Positions 1 through 8,809 of a DNA stretch of 64,000 bases are shown here, in pieces. Source of the DNA: Candidatus Aenigmatarchaeota archaeon. Its GTDB lineage: Archaea; Aenigmatarchaeota; Aenigmatarchaeia; QMZP01; JAFGSV01. A model generated the notes under the pieces. That model saw only the letters and a list, made by a program, of their open reading frames with translations, was not told where the DNA came from and did no database searches. The translations under genes were made by a program, and so were the position numbers. The stretch covers positions 259,076 through 323,075 of the forward strand of contig JAFGFG010000009.1 of the NCBI GenBank assembly GCA_016931255.1. The letters run 5' to 3'. Position 1 is the first letter of the stretch, and the number at the start of each line of letters is the position of its first letter.

Positions 1-239
1 ATAATGGGCTTGTACATAAGGTCTATTGTGACACCCCTTTCTCTCTCCTCTTTGAGATTATCCATAACAAAAGCAAACTCGAACGTTTCCTTCTTCAGCT
101 CCTTTGCAAGTTCTTTGAGTTTCCTCATTTCCTGCTCAGGAAGTGAACCAGAATCGTATAGAAGCCTGCCTAACAATGTTGACTTACCGTGGTCTACATG
201 ACCTTCGGTTATTATGTTTATATGTGGCTTTTCTGCCAT
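1..239 (-). CDS. tuf: translation elongation factor aEF1A, N-terminal part (runs off the window)
   Basis: The reverse complement of the first 239 bases encodes the start of a translational GTPase that delivers aminoacyl-tRNA to the ribosomal A site. The protein begins [20 protein letters not shown], with the G1 P-loop GHVDHGKS at residues 12-19, and reaches the switch region ERERGVTID before the window ends. The ORF track misses it because its stop lies outside. The ATG at 239 is preceded by the strong Shine-Dalgarno-like sequence AGGAGGAGAT. It is transcribed away from the rps17 operon. Identity is secure; only about 79 codons are visible. Confidence 0.95.
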   Translation of the reverse strand, partial: MAEKPHINIITEGHVDHGKSTLLGRLLYDSGSLPEQEMRKLKELAKELKKETFEFAFVMDNLKEERERGVTIDLMYKPI

Positions 240-514
240 TTTATCTCCTCCTATGTAAATCCTTTGCTTGTCAGGGTACTATATACTATGCGTATATATG
301 CAGCCCTGTGGACTTTATTATAAAACATATTTATATTTATATGTTTTCTTCCATAGTCATGGAAATAAACAGACTCCGCCTGCATTTTCATCATGCATTG
401 TGCAGGGACTGAAGTGCGGTTCGAAAACAGCGGAAAACAATAAAAAGGGCGAAAGTCTTAAAAAGATATTTAATCTATAAATTCAAGACATTGGATTAAC
501 AGTTAAGTGATTAA
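240..514. promoter_or_regulatory. divergent promoter region between aEF1A and the rps17 operon
   Basis: This AT-rich spacer has no convincing ORF. Toward aEF1A, TATA-like stretches lie around 290-300 (atatatg) and 320-345 (ttataaaacatatttatat), with a purine-rich ribosome binding site next to the ATG. Toward rps17, TTAAAAAGATATTTAAT at about 456-472 is a plausible BRE/TATA element, and GTGATTAA directly precedes the ATG at 515. Assignments rest on sequence appearance only. Confidence 0.55.
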
Positions 515-847
515 ATGAAAAAGGACATCGGTATCGGAGCAAATGCACCTGAGAAGTCATGTCAGGACTTGAACTGTCCATGGCACGGGAAGCTTTCAGT
601 CAGGGGCAGGGTGATAGAAGGAAAGGTGGTTTCTTCCAAAACCAGTACTACAGCTATCATTGAGAGAGGATATCCAAAGTTCGTTCCGAAGTATCAGGGA
701 TATGAAAGGAGAAAATCGAGGATAACAGCTCACAATCCTCCATGCATACACGCAAGGGATGGTGAGACAGTTCTTATAGCAGAGTGCCGGCCGCTTTCAA
801 AGACCAAGAGCTTCGTTGTTATCTCAAAGAATGTGGTGAAAGAATGA
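515..847 (+). CDS. rps17: ribosomal protein uS17
   Basis: Small-subunit protein that binds 16S rRNA early in assembly. The 110-residue product has the archaeal form with an N-terminal extension (CQDLNCPWHGKLSVRGR) before the OB-fold, then VVSSKTSTTAIIERG and the conserved basic stretch ending ECRPLSKTKSFVVI. It opens a long plus-strand translation operon and overlaps rpl14 by ATGA, suggesting translational coupling. Rpp29 (Rnp1), its usual upstream neighbour in archaea, is instead about 32 kb away at 32803. Confidence 0.97.
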   Translation: MKKDIGIGANAPEKSCQDLNCPWHGKLSVRGRVIEGKVVSSKTSTTAIIERGYPKFVPKYQGYERRKSRITAHNPPCIHARDGETVLIAECRPLSKTKSFVVISKNVVKE

Positions 848-1242
848 AAGCGGTATCATCAAGCAGGACAAAGGGAATACAGATAGGCACTGTCATGAAA
901 TGCGCTGACAACAGCGGCGCAAACCTTTTCGAGGTGATTTCTGTTCTGGGATTCAAGGGAAAGAGACGGACAAGGCCCACTGCAGGCATAGCTGATGTTG
1001 TAATGAGCAGGGTGAAGAGCGGGAACGAAAAGGTCCGTCATCAGGTATTCAGGACTGTAATCGTAAGGCAGAGAATGGAATTCAAGAGGCCAAACGGAAT
1101 GCGCGTGTCTTTCGAGGACAATGCAGGTGTTGTGATAAACGACAAGTTTGACCCCACTGCTTCACTGATAAAAGGTCCGATAGCAAAGGAAGTTGTCGAG
1201 AGATTCAAAACCGTGGGAAAGATAGCGAGCACAGTGGTTTAA
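844..1242 (+). CDS. rpl14: ribosomal protein uL14
   Basis: Large-subunit protein at the subunit interface. The 132-residue product contains the family signature GTVMKCADNSGANLFEVISV and later VRQRMEFKRPNGMRVSFEDNAGVVIN, which are typical of archaeal uL14. The track proposes an upstream start at 784, but the ATG at 844 overlaps the rps17 stop (ATGA) and gives the normal family length, so it is preferred. It is second in the operon, with rpl24 nine bases downstream. Confidence 0.97.
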   Translation: MKAVSSSRTKGIQIGTVMKCADNSGANLFEVISVLGFKGKRRTRPTAGIADVVMSRVKSGNEKVRHQVFRTVIVRQRMEFKRPNGMRVSFEDNAGVVINDKFDPTASLIKGPIAKEVVERFKTVGKIASTVV

Positions 1243-1251
1243 GGTATTATT

Positions 1252-1731
1252 ATGAAAAATGCATGGTCATCGAAATGGATTTCAAGCGAGCAGCCAAGGA
1301 AACAGAGAAAATACAGGAAAAATGCTCCGCTTCATATTAAGAAGAAGTTCCTTTCTGTCAATCTTGTGCCAGGCCTGAGGGAAAGATACGGAAAAAGGTC
1401 AATGGTCATCAGGAAGGGCGACAGGGTTCTCGTGGCAAGAGGCGACCTTAAGGGAAAGACTGGCGCAGTTGAAAGGGTTGACATAAGCAGGGAGAAGGTT
1501 TATATAGAAGGACTCAAAGTAAAGAAAGTTGATGGTTCAGAGGTTCAGAAGCCGTTCAGGGCATCAAACCTCCAGATAACAGACCTCAAGCTTGATGACA
1601 AGCTCAGGCAGGCTGTGATTGAAAGATCAGGAAGCGCTGTCAAAGATGAAGCAAAGAATGCTAAGAAGGCTGCAATGAAAGAAGACAAAAAGGAAGAAAA
1701 GAAAGCAAAGACAAAAAAGAAGGGTGAATAA
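1252..1731 (+). CDS. rpl24: ribosomal protein uL24
   Basis: Assembly-initiating large-subunit protein. The N-terminal half has the archaeal pattern (SSEQPRKQRKYRKNAPLHIKKK), followed by the KOW motif RKGDRVLVARGDLKGKTG around residues 54-72. The last 30 residues are an Ala/Lys/Glu-rich low-complexity tail (KKEEKKAKTKKKGE), longer than in many archaeal homologues. TATTATT precedes the ATG. It sits in the usual L14-L24-S4e order. Confidence 0.96.
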   Translation: MKNAWSSKWISSEQPRKQRKYRKNAPLHIKKKFLSVNLVPGLRERYGKRSMVIRKGDRVLVARGDLKGKTGAVERVDISREKVYIEGLKVKKVDGSEVQKPFRASNLQITDLKLDDKLRQAVIERSGSAVKDEAKNAKKAAMKEDKKEEKKAKTKKKGE

Positions 1732-1733
1732 TT

Positions 1734-2414
1734 ATGCACATGAAGAGATACACGATGCCGAAGTTCTGGCCGGTTGCAAGGAAGAAGGAGAAGTTCGTTG
1801 TTACGACATCTCCTGGTCCCCATCCAAAGAGCAGGAGCATTGCGCTCAGGGTAGTCATCAGGGATGTTATGGGATATGCCGAGACCGCCAAAGAAGCAGA
1901 GCAGATTGTAAAGGGCGGAAGTGTCTTCGTGGACAAGAAAAGAGTGAAGGATGACAAGAGAGCGATAGGCCTTATGGATGTTGTGAGCTTTCCTGAAATA
2001 AAGAAGCATTACAGGGCATTCCCGTCAAAGAAAGGACTGGAGCTGAAGGAAATCAAGGAAGCGGATTCATCAAAGAAACTCTGCATGATAAAGGGAAAGA
2101 ATGTCATAAACGGGGGGAAAGTTCAGATAAGCCTTCACGACGGCCGCATCATAGTTCTTGGAAAGGAGAGCAAATACAAGCCAGGGGACTCAGTTCTTAT
2201 AGAACTCCCTTCGCAGAAGATACTCCAGCACTTCGAACTCAAGGAAGGAGAGAAGGCTGTTGTGATAGCAGGAAACAACATAGGCGCTGAAGGAAAGATA
2301 AAGCTTATACATGACAGGAAAACCATGTTTGAGAAGAGCAGGGTCGTAGTCACTACAAAGGACTGTGAAATAGAGACCCTGAAGGAATACGTGCTCGTAG
2401 GTGATATGAAATGA
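1734..2414 (+). CDS. rps4e: ribosomal protein eS4
   Basis: Archaeal/eukaryotic small-subunit protein. The 226-residue product begins MHMKRYTMPKFWPVARKKEK, carries an S4-like RNA-binding segment (VVIRDVMGYAETAKEAEQIV...GSVFVDKKRVKDD), a central RS4NT/KOW-containing region and a C-terminal stretch GEKAVVIAGNNIGAEGKI. An alternative start is the ATG at 1740. It starts two bases after the rpl24 stop, and its stop overlaps the rpl5 ATG (ATGA). Confidence 0.96.
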   Translation: MHMKRYTMPKFWPVARKKEKFVVTTSPGPHPKSRSIALRVVIRDVMGYAETAKEAEQIVKGGSVFVDKKRVKDDKRAIGLMDVVSFPEIKKHYRAFPSKKGLELKEIKEADSSKKLCMIKGKNVINGGKVQISLHDGRIIVLGKESKYKPGDSVLIELPSQKILQHFELKEGEKAVVIAGNNIGAEGKIKLIHDRKTMFEKSRVVVTTKDCEIETLKEYVLVGDMK

Positions 2415-2914
2415 ATTCCATGAAAGAGATAAGGATAGAAAAAATCACAATCAACATGTCAACAGGTGTTCCAGGACCTGAGCTTGAGAAGGCAAAGAAC
2501 CTTCTCGGGATAATAACAGGCAAGCATATCGTCAAGACATCATCGCACAAGAGGAATACATTCGGCGTTGCAAAGGGCAGGGAGATGGGAGTCATGACAA
2601 CACTGAGGGGAAATGATGCACGGGAGCTTCTCGTAAGACTTTTCAAGTCACTTGAGAACAGGATAAAGGCATCGAGCTTTGACGAGAACGGAAACTTCTC
2701 TTTCGGAATCGAGGAATACATAAACATACCCGGTGTCCAGTACGAGCCTGACATAGGCATTATGGGTTTTGATGTTGCTGTGACTCTTGAGAGGCCCGGA
2801 TACAGGGTCAGGAAGAGGAAGTACTCAAGGTCTAAATTGGGCAAGGAGCACATCATAAAAGCCGAGGAAGCAATCAAGTGGGTAAAGAAGGAATTCGGCG
2901 TCGATGTCGTATAA
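2411..2914 (+). CDS. rpl5: ribosomal protein uL5
   Basis: 5S rRNA-binding protein of the central protuberance. The 167-residue product shows EIRIEKITINMSTG near the N terminus, then KTSSHKRNTFGVAKGREMGV and the C-terminal GFDVAVTLERPGYRVRKRK, all typical of archaeal uL5. Two starts are possible: 2411, which overlaps the rps4e stop, and the ATG at 2420 (MKEIRIE). The coupled start is listed. Confidence 0.96.
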   Translation: MNSMKEIRIEKITINMSTGVPGPELEKAKNLLGIITGKHIVKTSSHKRNTFGVAKGREMGVMTTLRGNDARELLVRLFKSLENRIKASSFDENGNFSFGIEEYINIPGVQYEPDIGIMGFDVAVTLERPGYRVRKRKYSRSKLGKEHIIKAEEAIKWVKKEFGVDVV

Positions 2915-2943
2915 TATTTAAATAGGATGCAACAGTGATTACT

Positions 2944-3165
2944 ATGAGTTTCAAAAACGCTATGAAGCAGATTGCGAGCAAGAAAGTGAAACTTGCAAAG
3001 TTCATGAAACACAACAAGCCTAGGGACAGGAAAACCGGCAGGAATGCGACCCAGTGCAGGGTATGCGGGAAGACCGAAGGCATTATAAACAAGTATGGTC
3101 TCCAGTACTGCAGGCAGTGTTTCAGGGAAGAGGCAAAGAAGCTCGGTTTCAGGAAGTATGATTGA
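2944..3165 (+). CDS. rps14: ribosomal protein uS14, zinc-binding form
   Basis: Small-subunit head protein of the zinc-binding type. The 73-residue product has [19 protein letters not shown] followed by [13 protein letters not shown], giving the two CxxC pairs expected to hold zinc. The tracked GTG start at 2935 lies in GTGATTACTATG, which reads as the ribosome binding site, so the ATG at 2944 is used. TATTTAAATA around 2914-2923 could be an internal TATA element. It has an N-terminal extension of about 20 residues compared with the shortest archaeal forms. Confidence 0.95.
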   Translation: MSFKNAMKQIASKKVKLAKFMKHNKPRDRKTGRNATQCRVCGKTEGIINKYGLQYCRQCFREEAKKLGFRKYD

Positions 3166-3170
3166 TTATT

Positions 3171-3557
3171 ATGAGACATGACATAATTGCGGATACGTTC
3201 TCGATACTGAAGAACGCGGAGTCCATAGGCAAGACGGAATGCACTACGCCAGCGTCGAACCTTGTCAAGAACATACTCCTGATAATGCAGAAGGAGAAGT
3301 ATATAGGCGAGTTCGAGGCTGTTGAAGACGGACGCGGCGGAAAGTTCAAGATAAAGCTCATCGGAAAGATAAACAGCTGCGGCGCCATCAAGCCAAGGTT
3401 CTCAGTAAGCAAGGCGGATTTCATATCCTGGGAGAAGAGATTCCTTCCGGCAGCTGCGCTTGGACTGCTTCTGGTAAGTACATCCAGCGGTGTCATATCG
3501 CACAAGGAAGCAAAGGAGAAAGGCGTAGGCGGGAAGCTTCTCGGTTATGTCTATTAG
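3171..3557 (+). CDS. rps8: ribosomal protein uS8
   Basis: Small-subunit protein that binds the central 16S domain and often represses its own operon in bacteria. The 128-residue product starts MRHDIIADTFSILKNAE and ends with the signature LLVSTSSGVISHKEAKEKGVGGKLLGYVY. The ATG at 3171 follows TTGATTATT, overlapping the rps14 stop. The normal archaeal downstream genes (uL6, eL32, eL19, uL18, uS5, uL30, uL15, SecY) are missing; eL30 follows instead. Confidence 0.96.
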   Translation: MRHDIIADTFSILKNAESIGKTECTTPASNLVKNILLIMQKEKYIGEFEAVEDGRGGKFKIKLIGKINSCGAIKPRFSVSKADFISWEKRFLPAAALGLLLVSTSSGVISHKEAKEKGVGGKLLGYVY

Positions 3558-3566
3558 GTGATTTTT

Positions 3567-3830
3567 ATGAGTTCAGAACAGACTGTGAAGGACGCTTTGA
3601 AGGCAGGAAAGACTGTGATAGGAAAGGAAAGCGTCATAAAGGCTGTCAAAAACGGCAGGCTGTCGGGTATTGTGTGCCCATCGAACTGCCCGGCTGTGCT
3701 CATGAAGGAACTGGAATATTACAGCAGGATTTCCAAAGTGCATGTCAGCAGATTCAAGGGGAATTCCGCAGACCTGGGGCAGCTTTGCGGCAAGCCTTTT
3801 AAAATCATGATATTAGGAATAGAGAAGTAG
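3567..3830 (+). CDS. rpl30e: ribosomal protein eL30
   Basis: Member of the L7Ae/L30e/S12e RNA-binding family. The 87-residue product shows ALKAGKTVIGKESVIKAVKNGRL, SNCPAVLMKELEYYSRIS and ADLGQLCGKPFKI, the classic eL30 layout. The ATG at 3567 follows GGTGATTTTT. In many archaea eL30 precedes NusA, uS12 and uS7 at the end of the RNA polymerase operon. That order is kept here, but the polymerase genes have been replaced upstream by uS8. Confidence 0.94.
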   Translation: MSSEQTVKDALKAGKTVIGKESVIKAVKNGRLSGIVCPSNCPAVLMKELEYYSRISKVHVSRFKGNSADLGQLCGKPFKIMILGIEK

Positions 3831-3839
3831 ATGTTGACT

Positions 3840-4244
3840 ATGGCGATAAAACTCGAGACGCAGAACATAAGGGACATTGCGGTTTTCGAGCGGGTGACAA
3901 AAGTCCATGTAAAGGACTGCATCCGTGACGAGAGCGGCGTGTACTTCATGGTTGAAAAGGGGAAATCCGGACTCGCGATAGGAAGGAACGGAGCTGTAAT
4001 AAAATCAGTGAGCAAGATGCTCGGGAAGACCGTGAAGGTATTCGAGTTTTCCCAGAACATTGAAGAGATGGTGAAAAGCATGATACCGGCCGCAAAAAAC
4101 GTGGATGTAGCGAATGACGCTGTGACAGTGACACTGCCGAGCAGCGAAAGGTCAGTTGTTATAGGAAGGAGCGGAAGGAACATCAAGATTATGAAGGAAT
4201 TTTTAAACAGGCACTTCAAAATAAATTACCTGAGGCTGAGATAA
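3840..4244 (+). CDS. nusA: NusA-like KH-domain transcription factor
   Basis: Archaeal NusA homologue reduced to tandem KH domains that bind RNA in transcription elongation or termination. The 134-residue product has GXXG-type loops in [17 protein letters not shown] (about residues 49-65) and [16 protein letters not shown] near the C terminus. No S1 domain is present, as normal for the archaeal family. The start could also be the ATG at 3831. The stop overlaps the rps12 start (TAATG). Confidence 0.93.
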   Translation: MAIKLETQNIRDIAVFERVTKVHVKDCIRDESGVYFMVEKGKSGLAIGRNGAVIKSVSKMLGKTVKVFEFSQNIEEMVKSMIPAAKNVDVANDAVTVTLPSSERSVVIGRSGRNIKIMKEFLNRHFKINYLRLR

Positions 4245-4666
4245 TGGGAGAATTTGCAGCAAGAAACCTGGTCAAGAAGAGGAAGAAGCTTAGGTGGGCC
4301 TCCAAGGCAGGAAAGAAAAAGCTTCTGAAGATATGGAAGAAGGACCCGCTTGAGGGAGCACCAATAGGCCGTGGCATCGTCCTCAAGAAGAAGGGTGTCG
4401 AACAGAAGCAGCCGCACTCCGGAATAATCAAATGCGTAAGGGTGCAGCTCATAAAGAACAGCATCCAGGTGACAGCATTCGTGCCTGGAACCAATGCTAT
4501 CAGGTTCATAGACGAGCACGACGAGGTGACGCTTGCCGGCATAGGAGGCTCGCAGAAATCTGCAGTCGGTTCCATGCACGGCATAAAATACAAGGTGATA
4601 GAAGTCAACGGAGCCTCGCTCAATGAACTGCTTAAAGGAAAGAAGGACAAGCCAAAGACAGCTTAA
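4244..4666 (+). CDS. rps12: ribosomal protein uS12
   Basis: Decoding-centre protein. The 140-residue product contains [20 protein letters not shown], the family loop [17 protein letters not shown] and the archaeal C terminus [21 protein letters not shown]...LLKGKKDKP. It belongs to the eL30-NusA-S12-S7-EF2 unit, overlaps the nusA stop by one base and is followed at ten bases by rps7, which carries its own GGTGATGAT ribosome binding site. Confidence 0.97.
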   Translation: MGEFAARNLVKKRKKLRWASKAGKKKLLKIWKKDPLEGAPIGRGIVLKKKGVEQKQPHSGIIKCVRVQLIKNSIQVTAFVPGTNAIRFIDEHDEVTLAGIGGSQKSAVGSMHGIKYKVIEVNGASLNELLKGKKDKPKTA

Positions 4667-4675
4667 GGTGATGAT

Positions 4676-5263
4676 ATGCTATTATTCGATAAGTGGGACA
4701 TAAGTGAAGCAAAGGTTGAAGACCCCGGTCTTGTGAAGTATATAAACCTCAGGCCGATTATTGTTCCCAGGACATTCGGAAGGAAGAGCGGAGATTTCCG
4801 CAAGAATGAAATGAACATAATAGAGAGGTTCATGAACAAGCTTCAGGTTACAGGACATTCCAACAAGAGGCACAAGGTAAGCTCCGGAAAGTTCCCTGGC
4901 AACTACCAGACAATAATGAAGGAGACAATGAAGGCTTTCGATCTAATAGAGAAAAAGACAAACACCAATCCCATCCATGTCTTTGTAAAAGCTCTTGAGA
5001 ATGCAGCCCTTTTCGAGGAGATAACTGCTTACCAGCTTGGGGGAATAATAGCAAGGAAGGCTGTGATAACATCCCCGCAGAGAAGGGTGGACCTTGCGCT
5101 CAGGCTCATAACCCAGGGCATATACAGGTCAACTTTCAAGTCCAAGAAGACACTCGGCCAGACAATCGCCAGCGAGATAATGGCCATTGCGGACAATGAT
5201 CCGAAGACGCTTCCGATAAGGGAGAGGAACAGGATAGAGAAGGAAGCGGAGGGAGCAAGGTAG
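4676..5263 (+). CDS. rps7: ribosomal protein uS7
   Basis: Primary 16S-binding protein of the small-subunit head. The 195-residue product has the archaeal hallmarks GRKSGDFRKNEMNIIERFMNKL, NPIHVFVKALENAALFEEIT and SPQRRVDLALRLITQGI, ending near RERNRIEKEAEGAR. GGTGATGAT lies just before the ATG. A 44-base spacer with TTTTTTTAACTATATG separates it from aEF2 and may hold a promoter or weak terminator. Confidence 0.97.
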   Translation: MLLFDKWDISEAKVEDPGLVKYINLRPIIVPRTFGRKSGDFRKNEMNIIERFMNKLQVTGHSNKRHKVSSGKFPGNYQTIMKETMKAFDLIEKKTNTNPIHVFVKALENAALFEEITAYQLGGIIARKAVITSPQRRVDLALRLITQGIYRSTFKSKKTLGQTIASEIMAIADNDPKTLPIRERNRIEKEAEGAR

Positions 5264-5307
5264 ATTTGAATACCAGCTTTTTTTAACTATATGATTAAGT
5301 GATTCCC

Positions 5308-7512
5308 ATGGCAAAAAGCGATTTGACTTCAACTGTAAAAGAACTTCAGAGCAAACCGGAGCAGATAAGAAACATCGGAATAATCGCGCACATAGACCAT
5401 GGAAAGACAACGCTTTCCGACAACCTTCTTGCAGGCGCGGGTATGATATCAGAGGATCTTGCGGGAAAGCAGCTCTTCATGGACACCGTGGACCAGGAGC
5501 AGGAAAGGGGAATAACAATCTTCGCAGCTAATGTAAGCATGGTTCACACCGTAAAGGGCACTGATTATCTCATCAATCTCATAGACACCCCGGGTCACGT
5601 GGACTTCGGCGGTGATGTCACCCGTGCCATGCGTGCAGTTGACGGCGCTGTTGTTGTCGCTGACGCTGTAGAGGGTTGCATGCCCCAGACCGAGACAGTC
5701 CTCAGGCAGGCTCTTAAGGAAAGGGTCAGGCCCGTCCTTTTCATCAACAAGGTAGACAGGATGATCAAGGAGCTCAAGCTCACCCCACAGCAGATGGAAG
5801 AGAGATTCAAGAAAATAATCACTGAGGTGAACATGCTTATCCAGAAATACGCGGAGAAGGAATACGCCGACAAGTACACTGTCAATGTGCTGGACGGCAG
5901 CGTCGCTTTCGGCTCTGCTCTCAGGAACTGGGCGATTTCAGTGCCGAAGATGAAGGAGACGAATATGTCGTTCAAGGACATAATAGACATGACAAACGCT
6001 GGAGAGGAAAAGGAGCTCGCAAAGAAGGCTCCTCTTCATGCAGTTGTACTGGAGATGGCAATCAAGCATCTTCCCAATCCGCTTCAGGCCCAGAAATACA
6101 GGATAGAGAAAATATGGCCCAATGACGATAATAAAAGCCCTGTGGGCGAGTCAATGAAGAACTGCGACCCGAACGGGCATCTTGCGGCTGTTGTCACAAA
6201 GGTCTACCCGGACCCGCACGCAGGTTATGTTGCCACAGTCAGGATTTTCTCTGGAAAAATAAGGGGCGGCCAGGAGCTGCAGCTTGTCGGTTCGCAGAAG
6301 AAGGAAAAGGTCCAGCAGGTTTCTGTTTACAAGGGCGCGCAGAGGGTTACCATGGATGAAGTTGTTGCAGGCAACATCGTAGGCATTGTAGGTCTCAAGA
6401 GCGCATACTCCGGAGAGACCCTTGCGGAAAGCGGATACTCAATCAACGCTTTCGAGGGGATAAAGCATATATTCGAACCGGTTGTAACCAAGGCTATCGA
6501 GCCGAAGCAGCCCAAGCAGCTCGCAAAGCTTATAGAATTCCTCAGAAGGACAAGCAGGGAGGACCCGACACTCGTAGTCCACATAAACGAGGAAACCGGC
6601 GAGTATCTTGTTTCCGGACTCGGAGAGCTTCACATAGACGCCAAGATAGAGAGGCCTCTTCATGATGCAGAAATAGAAGTCAATGTCTCACCGCCTATAG
6701 TCATCTACAAGGAATCAGTCAAGCAGGCATGCGGCGAGGCTTTCGAGGGCAAGTCGCCGAACAGGCACAACCGATTCTACATGACAGCAGAACCAGTACC
6801 TGATGCAGTCATGAAGGCGATGGCTGCAGGAGACATCTCTTCAGATTACGAAGTAAAGAAAAAGGACCTGGACCTTGTCGAGAAGCTTGTAGGACTGGGA
6901 ATGGAAAGGGACGAGGTCAAGAAAATCAAGCTCATACACAACAGGAACATATTCCTTGACGCCACACGGGGTGTCAATTCCATACTTGAGGTAATGGAGA
7001 TGCTCAAGCAGTCATTCGTTGATTCCATGGATCAGGGACCGCTTGCAAGGGAGCCTGTCAGTGGTGTTATGATAAAGATTGTCGATGCAAAGCTTCATGA
7101 GGATGCAATCCACAGAGGGCCTGCACAGGTCATACCGGCTGTCAGGTCTGCTGTCAGGCAGGCTATGGTAGCGGGAAAGGCATTCATACTGGAGCCGAAG
7201 CAGATCATCAGGATAGACGTTCCGAGCGAGCAGCTCAGCGGTGCAATGAAAGAAATCCAGAACAGAAGGGGCCAGATAGTCGAGATGAACGAGGAGAGGG
7301 GAGCCACTGTCATAAAGGCAAAGCTTCCTGTCGCTGATATGTTCGGCTTCAATTCATCGCTGAAATCAGGTACAGGCGGCCAGGGATTCTTCTGGCTCAT
7401 AGACGTTACGTACGAACCTCTTCCAAAGGAGCTTGAGAATGAAGTGATAGGGAAAATCAAGCAGAGGAAGGGACTGGCGGACGAGCCTGAGGAAACAGAA
7501 GAAGACGCCTGA
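5308..7512 (+). CDS. fusA: translation elongation factor aEF2
   Basis: GTPase that drives tRNA-mRNA translocation on the ribosome. The 734-residue product has G1 AHIDHGKTT (residues 27-35), the switch I region GITIFAANV, G3 DTPGHVDFG, G4 NKVDR, and domains II-V in normal order. The diphthamide loop reads DAIHRGPAQ; the modified histidine is encoded at 7111 (about residue 602), so the toxin-target site is intact. The tracked start at 5299 is a GTG in GTGATTCCC; the ATG at 5308 is preferred. It sits next to the aRF1 gene, so elongation and termination factors are neighbours. Confidence 0.97.
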   Translation: MAKSDLTSTVKELQSKPEQIRNIGIIAHIDHGKTTLSDNLLAGAGMISEDLAGKQLFMDTVDQEQERGITIFAANVSMVHTVKGTDYLINLIDTPGHVDFGGDVTRAMRAVDGAVVVADAVEGCMPQTETVLRQALKERVRPVLFINKVDRMIKELKLTPQQMEERFKKIITEVNMLIQKYAEKEYADKYTVNVLDGSVAFGSALRNWAISVPKMKETNMSFKDIIDMTNAGEEKELAKKAPLHAVVLEMAIKHLPNPLQAQKYRIEKIWPNDDNKSPVGESMKNCDPNGHLAAVVTKVYPDPHAGYVATVRIFSGKIRGGQELQLVGSQKKEKVQQVSVYKGAQRVTMDEVVAGNIVGIVGLKSAYSGETLAESGYSINAFEGIKHIFEPVVTKAIEPKQPKQLAKLIEFLRRTSREDPTLVVHINEETGEYLVSGLGELHIDAKIERPLHDAEIEVNVSPPIVIYKESVKQACGEAFEGKSPNRHNRFYMTAEPVPDAVMKAMAAGDISSDYEVKKKDLDLVEKLVGLGMERDEVKKIKLIHNRNIFLDATRGVNSILEVMEMLKQSFVDSMDQGPLAREPVSGVMIKIVDAKLHEDAIHRGPAQVIPAVRSAVRQAMVAGKAFILEPKQIIRIDVPSEQLSGAMKEIQNRRGQIVEMNEERGATVIKAKLPVADMFGFNSSLKSGTGGQGFFWLIDVTYEPLPKELENEVIGKIKQRKGLADEPEETEEDA

Positions 7513-7582
7513 CAACTTCTGGGACAGAGTTTTTAATCTCTCAGTCTCAAAATTAATTACTTTTACAGTTACGTGAGTTTCC

Positions 7583-8800
7583 ATGAACAAAGAAACAATA
7601 GCCCAGAAGAAGCTTAGGGTGCTTCTGAAAAAGCTGGGCGCCATACGGGGAAGGCATACAGAGCTTGTCACCATCTACGTACCCGCGGGACTGAATCTCT
7701 ACATTATATCAAATCAGGTAAGCCAGGAGCAGGGAACCGCGGTGAATATCAAATCAAAGGCTGTGAGAAAGAATGTCCTTACAGCACTTGAGAAAATAAA
7801 TCAGCACCTTAAACTATACAAGAGAGCCCCTGAGAACGGGCTTGCAATTTTCTCCGGCAACATTTCAGAAAAGGAAGGGGAGAGCGACGTGGAGCTCTGG
7901 GCAATAGAGCCTCCTGAAAAGCTCAACCAGAGGCTTTACAGGTGCGACCAGACATTCATACTCGACCCCCTGACATACATGCTCCGCGAGAGGGAGGTAT
8001 ACGGTCTCATTGTGCTGGACAAGTCTGATGCGAATATAGGAACACTTGTTGGAAAAAGGATTGAGCCGCTCAAGAATATAGAGTCGCTTGTTCCCGGCAA
8101 GACCAAGAAGGGAGGATGGTCTCAGGCACGTTATGCCCGTGTAAGGGAAGGGCTTCTGAATGACCACCTCAAAAAAGCCGGCGAGATAGCGACATCATAC
8201 TTCAGGGAAATGGAAGACCTGAGAGGGATAATAATAGGAGGACCCGGGCCGATAAAGGAAATGTTCTTCAACGGTGACTTCCTTCCGACAGACATAAAGG
8301 CGAAGGTTCTCGGTGTTGTTGACACCTCATACACAGGGATGCCGGGACTTGAGGAAATGATTGTCAGGGGGGAGGACATACTCGCGGAGGCCTCCATCAC
8401 CCATGAAAGGAAGATTATGGACAAATTCTTAACGGAATTGTCAAAGGACTCGGGGCTCGCGGTTTACGGCATAAAAGAGACACTTCACGCCTTAGAGGCA
8501 GGTGCTGTCGGCATTCTTCTGGTTTCCGACAGGTTTGAATGGGTTGACGCCGAATTCGAATGCCCTTCATGCGGGAAAAAGACTGGAAAAATTGTAAAAC
8601 CGGACAAGAAGGATGCTGTCATGTGCCCGGGATGCGGTTCTTCAATGGAACTGACCAAAGAAAACGATGTACTGGAGAAGCTGGACTCCCTTGCAGAGAA
8701 CGTCGGCTCGAAGATGGAGATAATATCCGCTGACAGCCGTGAGGGAGAGCAGCTTTTTGAAATGGGCGGGCTTGCAGGAATACTCAGGTACAATATATGA
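7583..8800 (+). CDS. prf1: peptide chain release factor aRF1-like, with GGW in place of GGQ
   Basis: Homologue of archaeal/eukaryotic class I release factor. Domain 1 has intact codon-reading motifs: NIKS at residues 55-58 and YRCDQTF (YxCxxxF) from about 119. Domain 3 has a zinc ribbon (CPSCG...CPGCG) and the usual end QLFEMGGLAGILRY. The catalytic loop, which should read GGQ, reads KKGGWSQARYARVRE (GGW at 177-179), so the universal glutamine is Trp and the nearest Gln is two residues on. The 405-residue length is normal. It may be a divergent release factor or a rescue/peptidyl-tRNA cleavage factor related to VLRF1/Vms1. It follows aEF2 after 70 bases with TTACGTGAGTTTCC before the ATG. Confidence 0.88.
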   Translation: MNKETIAQKKLRVLLKKLGAIRGRHTELVTIYVPAGLNLYIISNQVSQEQGTAVNIKSKAVRKNVLTALEKINQHLKLYKRAPENGLAIFSGNISEKEGESDVELWAIEPPEKLNQRLYRCDQTFILDPLTYMLREREVYGLIVLDKSDANIGTLVGKRIEPLKNIESLVPGKTKKGGWSQARYARVREGLLNDHLKKAGEIATSYFREMEDLRGIIIGGPGPIKEMFFNGDFLPTDIKAKVLGVVDTSYTGMPGLEEMIVRGEDILAEASITHERKIMDKFLTELSKDSGLAVYGIKETLHALEAGAVGILLVSDRFEWVDAEFECPSCGKKTGKIVKPDKKDAVMCPGCGSSMELTKENDVLEKLDSLAENVGSKMEIISADSREGEQLFEMGGLAGILRYNI

Positions 8801-8809
8801 CCGCAGGAA

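Noticed and set aside
4-201. Plus-strand 65-residue ORF at the window start
   Set aside because: It is the antisense shadow of the aEF1A N-terminal region.
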